A stretch of 64,000 nt of DNA, taken from Symsagittifera roscoffensis (Eukaryota > Xenacoelomorpha > Acoela > Convolutidae). The position numbers were made by a program, and so were the translations under genes. The notes beneath the pieces are model-generated. The model saw only the letters and a program-made list of their open reading frames with translations, ran no database searches and was not told the origin of the DNA. The DNA lies in contig NC_087064.1 of the NCBI RefSeq assembly GCF_963678635.1, positions 38,430,706 through 38,494,705 on the forward strand, read 5' to 3'. This document shows positions 1 to 11,660 of this stretch, one piece after another. Position 1 is the stretch's first letter. Every line of letters begins with the position of its first letter.

Positions 1-1950
1 AGGTAACTCAAGTAATCATTGATATGGGTCGAGTGATATGTCATATCAAAGCCCTCTCAGTCGTGATTGAAACGACATTTAAACCTTGTGATTTGTTTTT
101 CTCAGTTCCGAGAAAAACCAGTCCGAAATTTTCTGATTTCGGTCTAATTTCAAGATAATAAGGTGAGGCTGAGCAGGCTTACAAAAGCTGATTTATGCTT
201 AATTTAACCTTTTTCAAGTAAAGTTGATTTTGGAGTTTTAGCGCCAATTTGTAAATCAAAAGCTTCAAATTTTGAAAATTTTCTGCAAAAAAAAGTATTT
301 GAAGATTTTTATTTAGTTATTTTTTTTTACAAAAACTGTTTTCCAATTGGCCTATTTCTATGAATGTCGAATATGCCTAAGTCTAATTAATGTTTAATTT
401 TATTGCTAATTTCAACTAGTGTTTGCGAAAGGTAGATTTGCCTCTGTGATAAACATCATGACACGAGCTTCATCCGTTTGCATTAAGCGCGTTGTGGATG
501 GTAGGTATTACCGAAGTGTATGTCTTCTCTCAGGCGGCCGCAGTATAGTGGTTAGAGCCTTAATCGATTATTTATAGTATATTAATTTAATTTGAAAGTT
601 GAACACCTTAATTACCAGTGGGTTAGGGGATCATAGGGAGGGTTAGCTTATTGTAATCTTACCAACTCATCGAGATAGATTTCCGCTTTTCTACTACCAT
701 CGTATTAGGCCTCAATTGCATTCACTTTGATGATTTTTTGTGCCTTGAAACATCGGAGAGGAACTTTCCGAGCACCCAGATTCTTAGACTGGAACATTGG
801 TTTGTGTTCAACGATTTTCTCCAGTTTTTACACATCAACATAATAGATCTGCCATCAAACTTCAAGCGTTTAATACGAAACTTGCTACAGGAGCACTCCA
901 GAACCTTATACAGTCTGCACAGAACTTGTACCTGGTACTTGCAGTGCCGATGCTGCTCATGTGTTTGCTAAACTAATTTAGTAAATATCTGTGAAATAAT
1001 TTTTTTCTAACACCGCTGTTTTTTTTGTTAAATTTTTAACTTGTTCATGAAATTGCCACTCTCATTTGAGTAATTTAAGTTTTTTACTACTACTTCTACT
1101 CCTACTAGCGCTGCCGAGTCGAATGTTTGAAGGTAGTTGGTGAAAAACCGTTTTTGGAACGCATTTGCCTATTTTCGTATAGTAAAACTGAGAAACACGG
1201 TTTTTCGATAACTATTCCGATTCTGGATGAAAAAAACGAAAATGGCTCGGAAAAAAGCGAAAAATTTTCGAAAAAAAGAACGATTTTCCAGTTTTTTCAT
1301 TAAAATCATCAAACACCGTTTTCTAGTTAAGTCTTATCCTTTTTGGTAATTTTGGAAATTAGTCCATTCATAGATAAAGCTCGGTAAGGTTTTTTTAAAT
1401 GAGCAAAAAGTGATAATCAGAAGTTAAGAAAGTTCTGGCACCAGAACCTCAAATTAGTGCCAAAATTGTCAAAGATTTAAAATCCCATATCTTTCGAACT
1501 TATGCATCTTTTTCATCCATACTCATTGAAAGCATCCTCAATGATCATTTAAATGTTTTAAAGTCGGACCTCCGAATTTCAAACTCTAGCACTTTAATGA
1601 GCTTTGGTCGGTTATTATTTCGCATCGTAAGTCAAAAAAATGCAACTCAATAAAATGGGCTAGCTGGAAAATCGAGTTTCCGAACTTTTCCTGTGCAACA
1701 AAAAGTTTGATGAACTCAAAAACTATCACTGCTGCTACAAAATTTTGAAGACAGCATCATTTTTACCGACTTTTTTATCATAGGAAAGTTTTTTATGACA
1801 GTCCGTTTTACCTACCAGAATTCAAAACCTAGCGATCAAGGTAATAAAAGTAACTAATTTCGTACAAGACTCGTTTCTTTTTTTTGCAAAATTTCGAATG
1901 GCACCAAATACATGAAAAAAGTTGGCTCAAATTAATGTGTGCTATTTCAG
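1..1950. other. AT-rich non-coding stretch
   Basis: No gene can be supported. The DNA is rich in A and T runs. One 77-codon open frame (738-971, +) has no family I recognise, and its other frames are also partly open, so it could be a stray exon or chance. Short triplet runs of the CTA/CTT type occur near 1085-1110 and recur near 4570. Confidence 0.5.
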
Positions 1951-2740
1951 GTTACTGAAGGTTTTTATCAGTCTGTTTGGTCTGAAACATATCTATAGAC
2001 GAGAATCTCAAATCAATCATTCATTTTTTTCAAGAAAAAAGTCTCAGAAAAGAGAAATTGGCTCTCAACAAATTTATTGACTGGATATGGAGCAAAGAAT
2101 GAAAAATTCATTTAAAAAAAAACTGAATCGCTTTTCAAGCTAATTTAGACTCTAAGGCAAACTTAAAAACGTGTCTTTTGCTCTTGTTTTGTTTTTATTT
2201 TTGTTTTTGTCATTTTAAAAATTTTCTAGCTTTAAGCTCGGCAAAAGTCGAAAATATGGAAGGATCCAAGTAAAACTCAGCCAAAAAAGGTAATCATTGA
2301 GATTCTCTAGTCATTCAACTCATGATGATCACAAAAATTGGATTTTTTCAGATTACTGAACGTTTTTATCAGTCTTTTTGGTCTGAAGCATATCTATAGA
2401 CAAGAGTTCTCAAATAAATCTTTTATTTTTTAATGAGAAAGTTCTCAGAAAAAAGAAATTGGCCCTCTACAAATTTATTGACTGGATATGGAGCAAAAAA
2501 TCATTAAAAAATGAATCGATTTTCAAGCTAGAATAGACTGTAAGACAAACTAAAAAACGTGTCATTTATTCTTGTTGTGTTTTTATTTTTGTTTTTTCAT
2601 CATCTTTGGAAACTTCTAGCACTAAGCTCGGCAAAAGTCGAAAATATGGAAGGCCCCAAGTAAAAATCAGCCAAAAAAGGTAATCATCGAGATCTTTTAA
2701 TCATTCAACTGATGATCATACAGAAAAAATGACTTTTGAA
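1951..2740. repeat. Two-copy tandem repeat, period about 400 bp
   Basis: Two diverged direct copies lie at 1951-2350 and 2351 to about 2740. Each opens with GTTACTGAAGG or GATTACTGAAC, then shares a block around TTTTTATCAGTCT, then TTTATTGACTGGATATGGAG, and ends with a block containing AAGCTCGGCAAAAGTCG. No coding frame is present. The two copies differ by scattered substitutions and small indels. Confidence 0.75.
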
Positions 2741-3009
2741 CTTCTGCAGTGTTAATTGAATTATTGGGTTATCATTGAGCTCCTGGTAGTAATCAAGATC
2801 ATTTCTGATCGATATATACTATCTCACTAAATTGAAGATATATACAAAATTTTGCTCGCTGTTTATTCTCCTAATATGCCAAGTCAAACTATTCTGATAG
2901 AATAACCAGCCATTTTTTCAATTGAGCTGAACACTGAAGGATTGATTCTAGCAGTTACTCTAAAAATTTTCCAATCAAAAAATAACATCTCAAATGAAAC
3001 AATTAAAAA

Positions 3010-4080
3010 TTTTGTTTTCTTTTTTGTTTAGTTTTTTTCATTGTTTTTTATAGAGAGATACGTTTTCCTCTTAATTGGCGCAAAGTAAAGCACGCCTGAA
3101 GTTTTTTTGAAAAAGGATAAATAAAAATTCCTGGCCGAGTAATTTTTGTTTTTGATTGAACCTAAGTGTTCACCTGAAAAAAGCTCGGAGAAAATAAAAT
3201 ATCAAGCAAAAAAGGCTAACAAGGCTTTAGAAATCAAGAATCTTACTTTTTAAGGAATTAAGTGTTCGCACTGGTTGATACTGATGGTTTAGGAGTCACT
3301 AATATATTTCGACCTGATCACTAAAATCTTATGAAAACAAATAAGAATGTTTCTGTTTTCGCTTTTCTCACCCTTGTTTTTTAATCCTATTAGGAAGATA
3401 CAATTCCTCCGGATTTTTTGTTGTTGCAAACTAACGGACACAAAAATGTTTTCAAAGAGGGCCAAAAAATCCTGGCCAATCAGAGCGCGACCAGGATTTT
3501 GATTGACACCTTAAAATTTACCGGAGAAAAAAATATCAAAAAGTTAAGGCTAACAAGAGTTTAGCAATCAAGAATCTTGCTTTTTTCAAATAAATTTTCA
3601 CATTCGTTAATATTGATTGTTGATGAGTCACTAAAAGGTTCCCACTTGATCAATAACGTCTCTTGAAAACAAAGAAAAATTAACCTGAAAAAAGCTATGA
3701 GAAAAAAGTATCATGAAAATAAGGCTAAAAAAATTTAGCAATTCACAATTTTGCTTTTTAATCAATTCAGTCTTCGCACTGGTTGATACTGATGTTTTAG
3801 GAGTCACTAAAACATTTCGAATCAATCGATATTATCTCATGAAAAAAAAATAATTTTCCCTTTTCTTACCCTTAGTTTTTACTCTTTACTGGGAGTTACA
3901 TTTCCGCCCGAAAATTTTTATTGGCCTAATTAACGGACAGCCAAACAAGAATCCAGGCCTGGCAAAGCCCGACCAGGGTTTTGATAGAAACCTAAGAATC
4001 CACCTGAAAAAAGCTAGAAATGAAATTAGCAACGAATTAAGGCTAACAAGAGCTTAGCAATCAAGAATTTCTTGCTATTT
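3010..4080. repeat. Old, diverged tandem repeats (about 330-500 bp units)
   Basis: Related blocks recur without an open frame. The phrase GGCTAACAAG followed by AGCAATCAAGAAT appears near 3220, 3550 and 4050. CACTGGTTGATACTGATG appears near 3268 and 3777. A block with GGAAGATACAATTCCTCC near 3394 has relatives near 3050 and 3890. The unit edges are blurred, so copy number (three to four) is approximate. Confidence 0.55.
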
Positions 4081-4569
4081 GGACAAACGCAGAGCGCTCT
4101 GTTTTTGTTCGATTTTGATTTTATTTTCACTAGAATTTTATGAATAGTTATTGAGCAATTCCTAAGTGAGTAATAAGGAGGTTTTATAGTTTTACTACTT
4201 TTGTAGTTTCAATTTACAAACAAACAAAATAATTTCGAATGAACAGTTGAATTTGTGTTTGATCTATTGCAGAACTTGTCAGCAATAATTAATTTTTAAA
4301 AGATCTTCAACGGGCAGTCTGCACAATTTTCATGTTCAAATTGATAGAAACGGTTAAAAAATAATAAAGATTTTGGCTAGTTCGTTTTTCATAGTATTAC
4401 TAGCACTGTAATCAAAAAAAGGAAAAATGCCCATTCAAAAAAGGGGCTCCCCAGTTTTGACCTTAGAAGACTAAAATATGGAAGGTGCTTCATGTCGAAA
4501 AAAGGGTTGCCGAGTCGAAAAAATGAAAGCACCTTCATTTTTCCGACCCTGCCTACGATACTTCTAGTG

Positions 4570-4601
<32 letters not shown>
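4570..4601. repeat. (CTA)n microsatellite
   Basis: A run of about ten CTA triplets lies just upstream of the Tc1/mariner insertion. It is a simple repeat with no other content. Confidence 0.9.
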
Positions 4602-4602
<1 letters not shown>

Positions 4603-4629
4603 ATTTTGTTTCGGTATTCAGTGATATTA

Positions 4630-5986
4630 CACTATTTTAAAGCCTATTGAAATGTTAGTGACATCTTTTGAACAAACCGTATTTTCAATTGAAAGTCAAG
4701 AAATAATTGAATCACGCTCAAAATGGCCAGGTATTAAAAATTTTCATGTATCGATAAACGACGTTTAATCGAATCGCATTCGCGTGGAGAAGATTATATA
4801 GCTTTGGCCGACTGTTTGGGAATAAATCGGAACACTGCGTATACAATTATGCGGCGTGGGAGATATGAAAATTTACCACAAGGTAGATCATACAATCGCG
4901 AAAAATTGACGAAGTTATTATGAGCGCTATTGACATTCTGGAGGGCAATCCACTGATGACATTGCAGCAAGTGAATTTTGCGTTGAGAGCGCGGTTACCC
5001 AAAAAACCCCATTTTACCCAACAAGCACTATCAAAAGCATTAGAAGGGAGAATGATCACTTTCAAAATTGCGAGAGATTGTCCTGCAGAGCGTAACAGCG
5101 AAGAAAATATAGAAGATCGATACAACTATGCAATGTGGATCATGAGCCCTGACGTCATAAGTTTGCGAAAAAATTTTGTGGATAAATTTGGTGTAAATAT
5201 CCACATGCGGCGTACTCAAGGGCGATCTGCTAAGGGTGACGGAGTATATAGAAAGATCAGTGCCCATAAAAGACCCAATGTTACAATCTGTTGCGCAGTT
5301 TCCACGGAAGGCCTTTTGCATTATCAGGTAATTCGAGGTGGAATGAAGGAGGAAATTTTCAAAAATTTTCTCAAAGATCTATGTGGAAACATTATCCTTG
5401 ACGAACGGAACGATGTTGATGGTTTCTGCATTTTTGACAATGCTCCCGGGCACAGAGGAATCGAAGATATGGACCTTAGTGGAATATTCCCTCTGAGGAA
5501 TCTCCCAAAGTTCAGCCCATTTCTAACTTTGGTTGAAGCTGCAATTTCGTGCTGAAAAGCGGCTATGAAACAAAAAATGCAAGAAGAGGTAGATTTGTTC
5601 ATCAACGCTGATGCTTTGAAGGAGCCAGGACAAGCACTTCAGGATTACCGTTTCCGTTATGTCAAATCCATTGTGGAACGAACAAGTTGTGAGATTGCCC
5701 CACAGAAATGTGTTGGTTGGTACAATCATACGATGACTTATATCCCGGATTGTTTTGCCAGGAATAAAATAGATGGATGAACAATGGATGTTGCATAAAA
5801 ACCGTTGATACTGTATATTATATTCTGTTTTTATTCGTTTGAAATAAGATGTTTTCAATTGAAGTCACTTGTGAGCACTCCATCGTTTTTCTATTCTTTA
5901 GAACTTAAGAAATAAATGGTCTTTCAATAGAAGTTACCTTTAATTCTTTTCAAATAACCGATTGTTCAATAGGCTTTGAAAAGGTG
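4630..5986 (+). mobile_element. Tc1/mariner DNA transposon, 1357 bp, with TIRs and TA target duplication
   Basis: The left end CACTATTTTAAAGCCTATTG and the complement of the right end CACCTTTTCAAAGCCTATTG match at 17 of the first 20 positions. The element is flanked on both sides by TA (4628-4629 and 5987-5988), the target duplication of the IS630/Tc1/mariner superfamily. The length is typical of a complete element. It holds one transposase gene with three disabling lesions, described separately, so it cannot move by itself, although its ends look good enough to be mobilised in trans. It sits alone in AT-rich DNA upstream of the LINE array. Confidence 0.88.
4723..5780 (+). pseudogene. Tc1/mariner-type DDE transposase, inactivated
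   Basis: The enzyme would cut and paste the element above. Reading from ATG at 4723, the N-terminal part holds a helix-turn-helix (ALADCLGINRNTAYTIMRRG). The catalytic part follows from 4920. The first Asp is in VDKFGVNIHMRR, the second in FDNAPGHR, and the Glu in LVEAAIS, with 32 residues between the second Asp and the Glu. Three lesions are visible: a TAA at 4735-4737 five codons after the start, a one-base frameshift near 4912-4922 that separates the helix-turn-helix from the catalytic domain, and a TGA at 5553-5555 where the family usually has Trp, after which the frame continues to 5780. All three catalytic residues survive, so inactivation may be fairly recent. Confidence 0.85.
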
Positions 5987-6181
5987 TAAACTGCAATTTT
6001 AGTAAACAGCAAAGAATTACCAGCGTTGCTCACGTTAGAAGGAAAGGTTGCAAAAATCAGTTGTTTTGACTATTTCCCTGATCTAAATAGCTGTTTGACA
6101 ACTGTGCGTCTGCTGATGCTTTGAATATATTAGTTTCTCGTAACAGTAAAAAACGAATCCATAAAACGCGTGAAAAAATGA

Positions 6182-6273
6182 GTGAAATCCCGTCTACTTA
6201 AGGTTATACTGCATTTTTTTACAAGGAGCCAGTAGAATATGCAGTATAATCCTGCGTAGACGGGATTTCAATG
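6182..6273. repeat. Near-perfect 92-bp inverted repeat (hairpin, possible micro-MITE)
   Basis: The left arm GTGAAATCCCGTCTAC plus GGTTATACTGCAT is answered by ATGCAGTATAATCC plus GTAGACGGGATTTCA. The arms are about 33 nt with a few mismatches, around a loop of roughly 25 nt. It could be a very short foldback element or a structured transcript. I see no second copy in this window. Confidence 0.7.
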
Positions 6274-6839
6274 CATTTTTACCGAGAGTTCCAAATTGAT
6301 CTAGATCTCTCGGCAGAATCTAACCGCAGCTCTGAGGATTATCAAATCAGCCGCCTGTGGAACAGAAAACTAAAGTTCGAAGCTGTCTCGGTATGTTTTT
6401 AGAATCCCGAGCTAGATACAAAACCATCCTTAACAAACTTTAAAGCCTGGACTAATTTCTTGTCCGAGGGCCATTTCAAGATTCTTTATCACCGAAATAA
6501 CCCCAATACTAAATATTAGTTCTTAGGTTTAATAAGCTCTTAGTCCTGAAGCTTGGCAAAAATGCACAGAAGAAACGGCAAACATTTTTTTGTCAATATT
6601 TTTTATTTGATTTGCATAAATTTTTGTCGGTTTTCTGTTTAGATTCACAGAAGCAGTGACCAGAATTAGAAATCGGCACAACACAGTTGTCAAAACAGTA
6701 GCGGAGGTTAGGTTCATTTGTCACCGCATTCTGTTATATGAAGGAATTATAGTGCCTTCTAGATTTTAACTAGGCTAGGTAGTGCTCGAGGCGGGAATTA
6801 TTATGGTTGCAATGATTGTAAATCTAGCAATAAGCTGAT

Positions 6840-7510
6840 TTTCAAGATCAAGTTATCAAACATCCCTCCAACTCTCTTAGGCTAATTGTTGTGATAAACT
6901 GATTAAATAGTTCCAGAAAGGAATGATAGTCAAGTTGATCTTCCGAAGTACAAGAAGTCAAAAAAGCTGTCAACTCTAACCCCGAAGAAATGGATATTCC
7001 TGACACGATAAGGAATCTACTGAACCTCATTGAAATTCAACTAACAAAAATTCAAATACTAGAAGAGAAGCAAAAAAGTACTGTCATAATACGAACAATA
7101 TTCTCGAATTGTCCAATCGAGTTAGAGAAAAACCGTGCTTGATGTTCGTCAGCTTAGAATATGGACCAAACCCTCTATCCGATATTCTGCAATTGTTGAA
7201 AAAAAATCTGGAAATAAATGTCAATGAAAGAAACATTGCAGCCTGTCATCCCTTGAGTAGTAACCCCAAATCACCTATTAATATTAATTTCCTTTTCCAT
7301 GCGGACAGAGATATTGTATGGAGAAAATCGTGGCTGAAATCAGTACGAACTTCACGGTACTTGTCAATCCTTGTTGAGGAATGCATTGCACCATGTCATG
7401 TCATAGACAGATAAAAGTGAAAGCAAGGCGTTTATGGAGTTCGAGTAAACCCACAAACAAAATGCTTACGCTAGAGATCCAGTTAACCCTTCTAATGATG
7501 CGGGGCAAAT
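6840..7510 (+). pseudogene. LINE ORF1-like segment, copy A
   Basis: This is a degraded ORF1 (RNA-binding chaperone) segment of a non-LTR retrotransposon. A helical, charged stretch lies near 6990-7080 in broken frames. The open frame at 7109-7414 then has the ORF1 core pattern seen in CR1/L2-like elements: a hydrophobic strand CLMFVSLEYG, a helix with LLKKNLEINVNERNI, then AACHPLSSN and a basic segment ending DIVWRKSWLKS. It ends at a stop and runs into a second copy 731 bp downstream. Assignment to ORF1 rests on this pattern and on the endonuclease found downstream, not on a database match. Confidence 0.6.
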
Positions 7511-7553
7511 GAAATCTCCGCAATGAATATCTTAGTTATAAGCTGATTTTCAA

Positions 7554-8226
7554 GATAGCAATAAGCTGATTTTCAAGATCAAGTTATCAAACATTCCTCC
7601 AACTCTCTTAGCCTAATTGTTGTGATAAACTGATTGAATAGTTCCAGAAAGGAATGATTGTCAAGTTGAACTTTCCAAAGTACAAGAAATCAAAAAAGCT
7701 ATCAACTCTAACCCCGAAGAAATGGATATCCCTGACACGATAAGGAAACTACTGAACCTCATTGAAATTCAACTAACAAAAGTTCAAATACTAGAAGAGA
7801 AGCAAAATAGTATTGTCAAAATTAGTTCATAATACGAACAATAATCTCGAATTATCCAATCCAGTTGGAGAAAAACGGTGCTTGATGTTCGTCAACTTAG
7901 AATATGGACCAAACTCTCTATCCGATTTTCTGAAATTGTTGAGAAAAAATCTGGAACTAAATCTCAATGAAAGAAACATTGCAGCCTGTCATCCCTTGAG
8001 TAGTAACCCCAATTCACCTATTATTGTTAATTTCATTATCCATGTGGACAGGGATATTATATGGAGAAAATCGTGGCTGAAATCAGTACTTGTTGAGGAA
8101 TGCCTTGCACCATGTCAGACAGATAGAAGTCGAAGCAATGTGTTTATGGAGTTCGAGTATACACCCACAAAAAAAAAGCTTACGCTAGAGATTCAGTTAA
8201 CCCTTCTAATGATGCGGTGCAAATAA
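7554..8226 (+). pseudogene. LINE ORF1-like segment, copy B (731-bp tandem duplicate)
   Basis: This repeats copy A with an offset of 731 bp (CAAGATCAAGTTATCAAACA at 6843 and 7574). The frame at 7813-8226 is longer than in copy A, because an extra segment near 7353-7365 in copy A is absent and the C-terminus reads on through ECLAPCQTDRSRS to a stop at 8226. The same tail sequence recurs at the start of every later array unit, so this is the junction from which the 1680-bp array was built. Confidence 0.6.
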
Positions 8227-8229
8227 AAT

Positions 8230-9980
8230 CTCCACGAACTGAACTCGTTTGTGCTAAAAATTGTACAAAAAGAACTATCTCACCGTCCAATTGTTGAAAA
8301 AGAAGACAATGACGACAATGCACTGGATATCATAAACTGGTTGGACTGTCTAGAAACACCAAAACCTCCGCCGATGTAGGGAAAACCAGGCACTGTAGTA
8401 TCATCTTATAGTAGATCAAAAAGAAAGTGCGCAATGTCCTCAAGTGATGAAGATCAGCAGAAAGAGCTAACAGAGAGCATCATCAAAGGATTAGTACCTG
8501 AAATCATCAAAGCTCTACAAGCTGAGAAAAGTTAGCTTGAAACATCTCTCCAACCAATGAAAATTCCTGAAATCAAAATGATAATCCCTTTAAAAAAAGT
8601 AAGGATCAGAATGATAGTTGTCCTGGTGCTAAAATTTCAATAATGCATTTGAACATTGGATTTTTTGGAAACATTTTGAAGATTGAGAGGCGATAATATA
8701 GTGTCTTGAGTCTCATCATGTTACTTGTTTGTCTGAGACATGGCTTAAACTGGACGATGATCCCCAATTTTTCTTGTAAAAGGCTATGAAGAATTCAAGT
8801 CTGAAGCAGATGACTACAGAGGGGAGGTGGGTTGATACAATCACTTGAAGGATGTTCGATTGTGAAAGACAATTATGTATCATTGGACGACGCAATATCT
8901 GCTAATCTGAGTAAGAAGATTAAGCTTCAACTTAACTTTTATTTACAATAAGCCAAGAAACTACAACTTGCAGTTCATTGAAGATTTGGATAACCTACTA
9001 GAAAACTAATCATTTGAATCCATACCGCATGTTTTGTGTGGAGATTTCAATTGATGTATCAAAACAAAATCTCTTAAACACATAATTACAATTATACAGT
9101 CGAATCGAACGGTTTTGAACTCTTATCAAAGAGGCCGAAGCGCGTAACTGATCACTCGGCTACATGTATTGACCATTTTGCCATCAAAAATTTAAATACT
9201 GCAGCTGCGACAATTTTAAAACATGAAAATTTTAGCGATGACTGTCCAAAAACTGTTTGTTTCCCCCTTAAAAATCTATTGAACAGTCCATCTTGAATTT
9301 TTTAGAGATGTTTTTTTTTGCAAAAGATCGAGAACAAACTGAAAAATATCTTTTTCTGCTACAACACAAACTGAGCTAACTAGTTGTACCGGACGATGCG
9401 AATGCATCCTTCAATGATTTTAGAAATATCTTCATAGAAGCAGTCAACAAATTCCGTGCAGTTAGGAAGTTGAATCAGGGCTATAAATTATCAAATTTTT
9501 TCAGTAATCGCATTTGAATTTTACGAACTAAAGGAAATCAGGCGCACACAACCCGGATAAATGATTAAGTGAACGCAGAGAAAAAAACTAGTTTCAATTT
9601 ATTGCGGTAAGTTGAAAAAGAGACTAAGATCAATTTAAAAATTGTTTCAGACTCAAAACAGACGTTTAAGTTATTAAATGATCCAAAGGTCAGCGTATTC
9701 AAGTCTGAAACTTTAGTTGAGATAACGTGCGCTGAGTTCGGCGCAATTCGTACCAAGCAAGTGATAGTAGAAATTTCAAATGACTTTTTTTTACATCAAT
9801 TGTTTTGATTATCACTAGAAATCTGAAAGCCTTGCACCATTAATGAGGAATGCCTTGCATCATGTGATAGACAGATAAAAGTGGTAGCAAGGCGTTTAGG
9901 AGTTTCAGTGTTCACCCACAAACAAAATTATTACACTAGAGTTACAGTTAACCCTTGTAATGATGCGGTGCAAATAAAAT
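8230..9980 (+). repeat. LINE tandem array, unit 1 (1751 bp, diverged)
   Basis: The unit starts at CTCCACGAACTGAACTCG. It holds, in broken frames, the end of ORF1, then an apurinic-type endonuclease (LSETWLKLDDDP near 8730-8763, a GDFN-like block near 9040, and ATCIDHFAIKN near 9163-9190), then the linker towards the RT. It closes with a second ORF1-tail block (AATGCCTTGCATCATGTGATAG). It differs from units 2 and 3 at many positions and is about 70 bp longer. Confidence 0.75.
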
Positions 9981-11660
9981 CTCCACGAACTGAACTCGTT
10001 TGTGCTAAAAATTGTACTAAAAGAACTATCTCACCGTCCAATTGTTGAAGAAGAAGACAATGACGACAATGCACTGGATATCAGAAACTGGGCGGACTGT
10101 CTAGAAAATCAAAAACTCCACCGATGTAGCGAAAACCAGGCACTGTACGATCTTTTAGTAGATCAAAAAGAAAGTGCGCAATGTCCCCCATTGATGAAGA
10201 TCAGCAGAAAGAGCTAACAGAGAGCATCATCAAGAGATTGGTACCTGCCTTTTGATGATCCCTTCGAAAAAAAAGTAAGGATCAGAATGATAGTTGTCCT
10301 GGTGCTAAAATATCAATAATGCAAGTGAACATTAGATCTGTTTGGAAAGGTTTTGAAGATTGAGAGGTGCCAATATACTGTCTTGAGTCTCCTTCTCATG
10401 TTCTTTGTCTGTCTGACACATGGCTTAAACTGGACGATGATCCCTCAATTTTTCTGGTAAAATGTTATGACGAATTTATGTCTAAAGCACGTGACTTCGT
10501 TGGGGAGGTGGGTTGATACAAACACTTGAAGGATATTCGACTGTAAAAGATCAATCTGTATCATTGGACGACGCAATATCTGCTAATTTGAATGTAAGAG
10601 GATTAAGCTTTAACTTAATCTTTATTTACAATAAGCCAAGAAACAACAACTTGCAGTTCCTTGAAGATTTGGATAACCTACTAGAAAGCTAATCATTAGA
10701 ATCCATACCGCATGTTTTGTGTGGAGATTTGAATTGATGTATCAAAACAAAATCTCTAAAGGCATAATTACAATTATACAGTCGAATCGAACGGTTTTGA
10801 ACTCTTATCAAAGAGGCCGACGCGCGTAACTGATCACTCGGCTACATGTATTGACCATTTTGCCATCAAAAGTTTAAATACTGCAGCTGCGACCATTTTA
10901 GAACATGAAAATTTTAGCGATGACTGTCCAAAAACTGTTTGTTTCCCCCTTTAAAATCTATTGAACAGTCCATCTTGAATTTTTTAGAGATGTTTCTTTT
11001 GCAAAAGATCGAGAACAAACTGAAAAATATCTTTTTCTGCTACAACACAAATTGAGCTAACTATTTGTACCGGACGATGCGAATGCATCCTTCAACGATT
11101 TTAGAAATATCTTCTTAGAAGCAGTCAACAAATTCGATGCAGTTGGGAAGTTGAACCAGGGCAATAAATTATCAAATTTTTTCAGTTATCGCATTTGAAT
11201 TTTACGAACTAAAGGAAATCAGGCGCACAAAACCTGGATAAATGATTAAGTCAACGCAGAGAAAAGAACTAGGTTCAATTTATTGTCGTAAGTTGAAAAA
11301 GAGACTAAGATCAATTTAAAAATTGTTTCGGAGACTCAAAACAGACGTTTAAGTTATTAAATGATCCAAAGGTCAGCGTGTTCAAGTCTGAAAATTTAGT
11401 TGAGGTAACGTGCGCTGAGTTCGGCGCAATTCGTTCCAAGCAAGTGATAGTAGAAACTTCAAAGACTTTTTTACAACAGTTGTTATGATTATCACAAGAA
11501 ATCTGAAAGCCTTGCATCATTAATGAAGAATGCCTTGCATCATGTGATAGACAGATAAAAGTGATAGCAAGGCGTTTAGGAGTTTCAGTGTACACCCACA
11601 AACAAAATGATTACACTAGAGTTACAGTTAACCCTTCTAATGGTGCGGTTCAAATAAAAT
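9981..11660 (+). repeat. LINE tandem array, unit 2 (1680 bp)
   Basis: The order is the same as in unit 1: ORF1 end (open frame 10002-10217), endonuclease N-terminus near 10400-10500, the GDL-type version of the GDFN motif followed by a stop near 10730, ATCIDHFAIKS near 10845-10870, linker, then ORF1 tail near 11520-11600. The endonuclease frame is broken several times, so the unit is non-coding. It is almost identical to unit 3. Confidence 0.85.

Noticed and set aside
455-505. Possible PDK first exon (ATG ACA CGA ... GAT then GTAGGT donor)
   Set aside because: The short peptide only vaguely resembles the SxxSIKQxLDFG segment of PDK, and the distance to the next found exon is over 18 kb. This is too weak to call.
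535-558. tRNA A-box-like sequence (GCAGTATAGTGGTTAGAG)
   Set aside because: No B box or pairing acceptor arm follows at normal spacing.
738-971. 77-codon open frame, + strand
   Set aside because: No recognisable domain. Neighbouring frames are also partly open, and I could not fit it to the missing PDK N-terminus. It could be an exon, but I cannot support that.
4847-5858. Four minus-strand open frames over the Tc1/mariner element
   Set aside because: They are shadows of the + strand transposase, which has clear DDE motifs.
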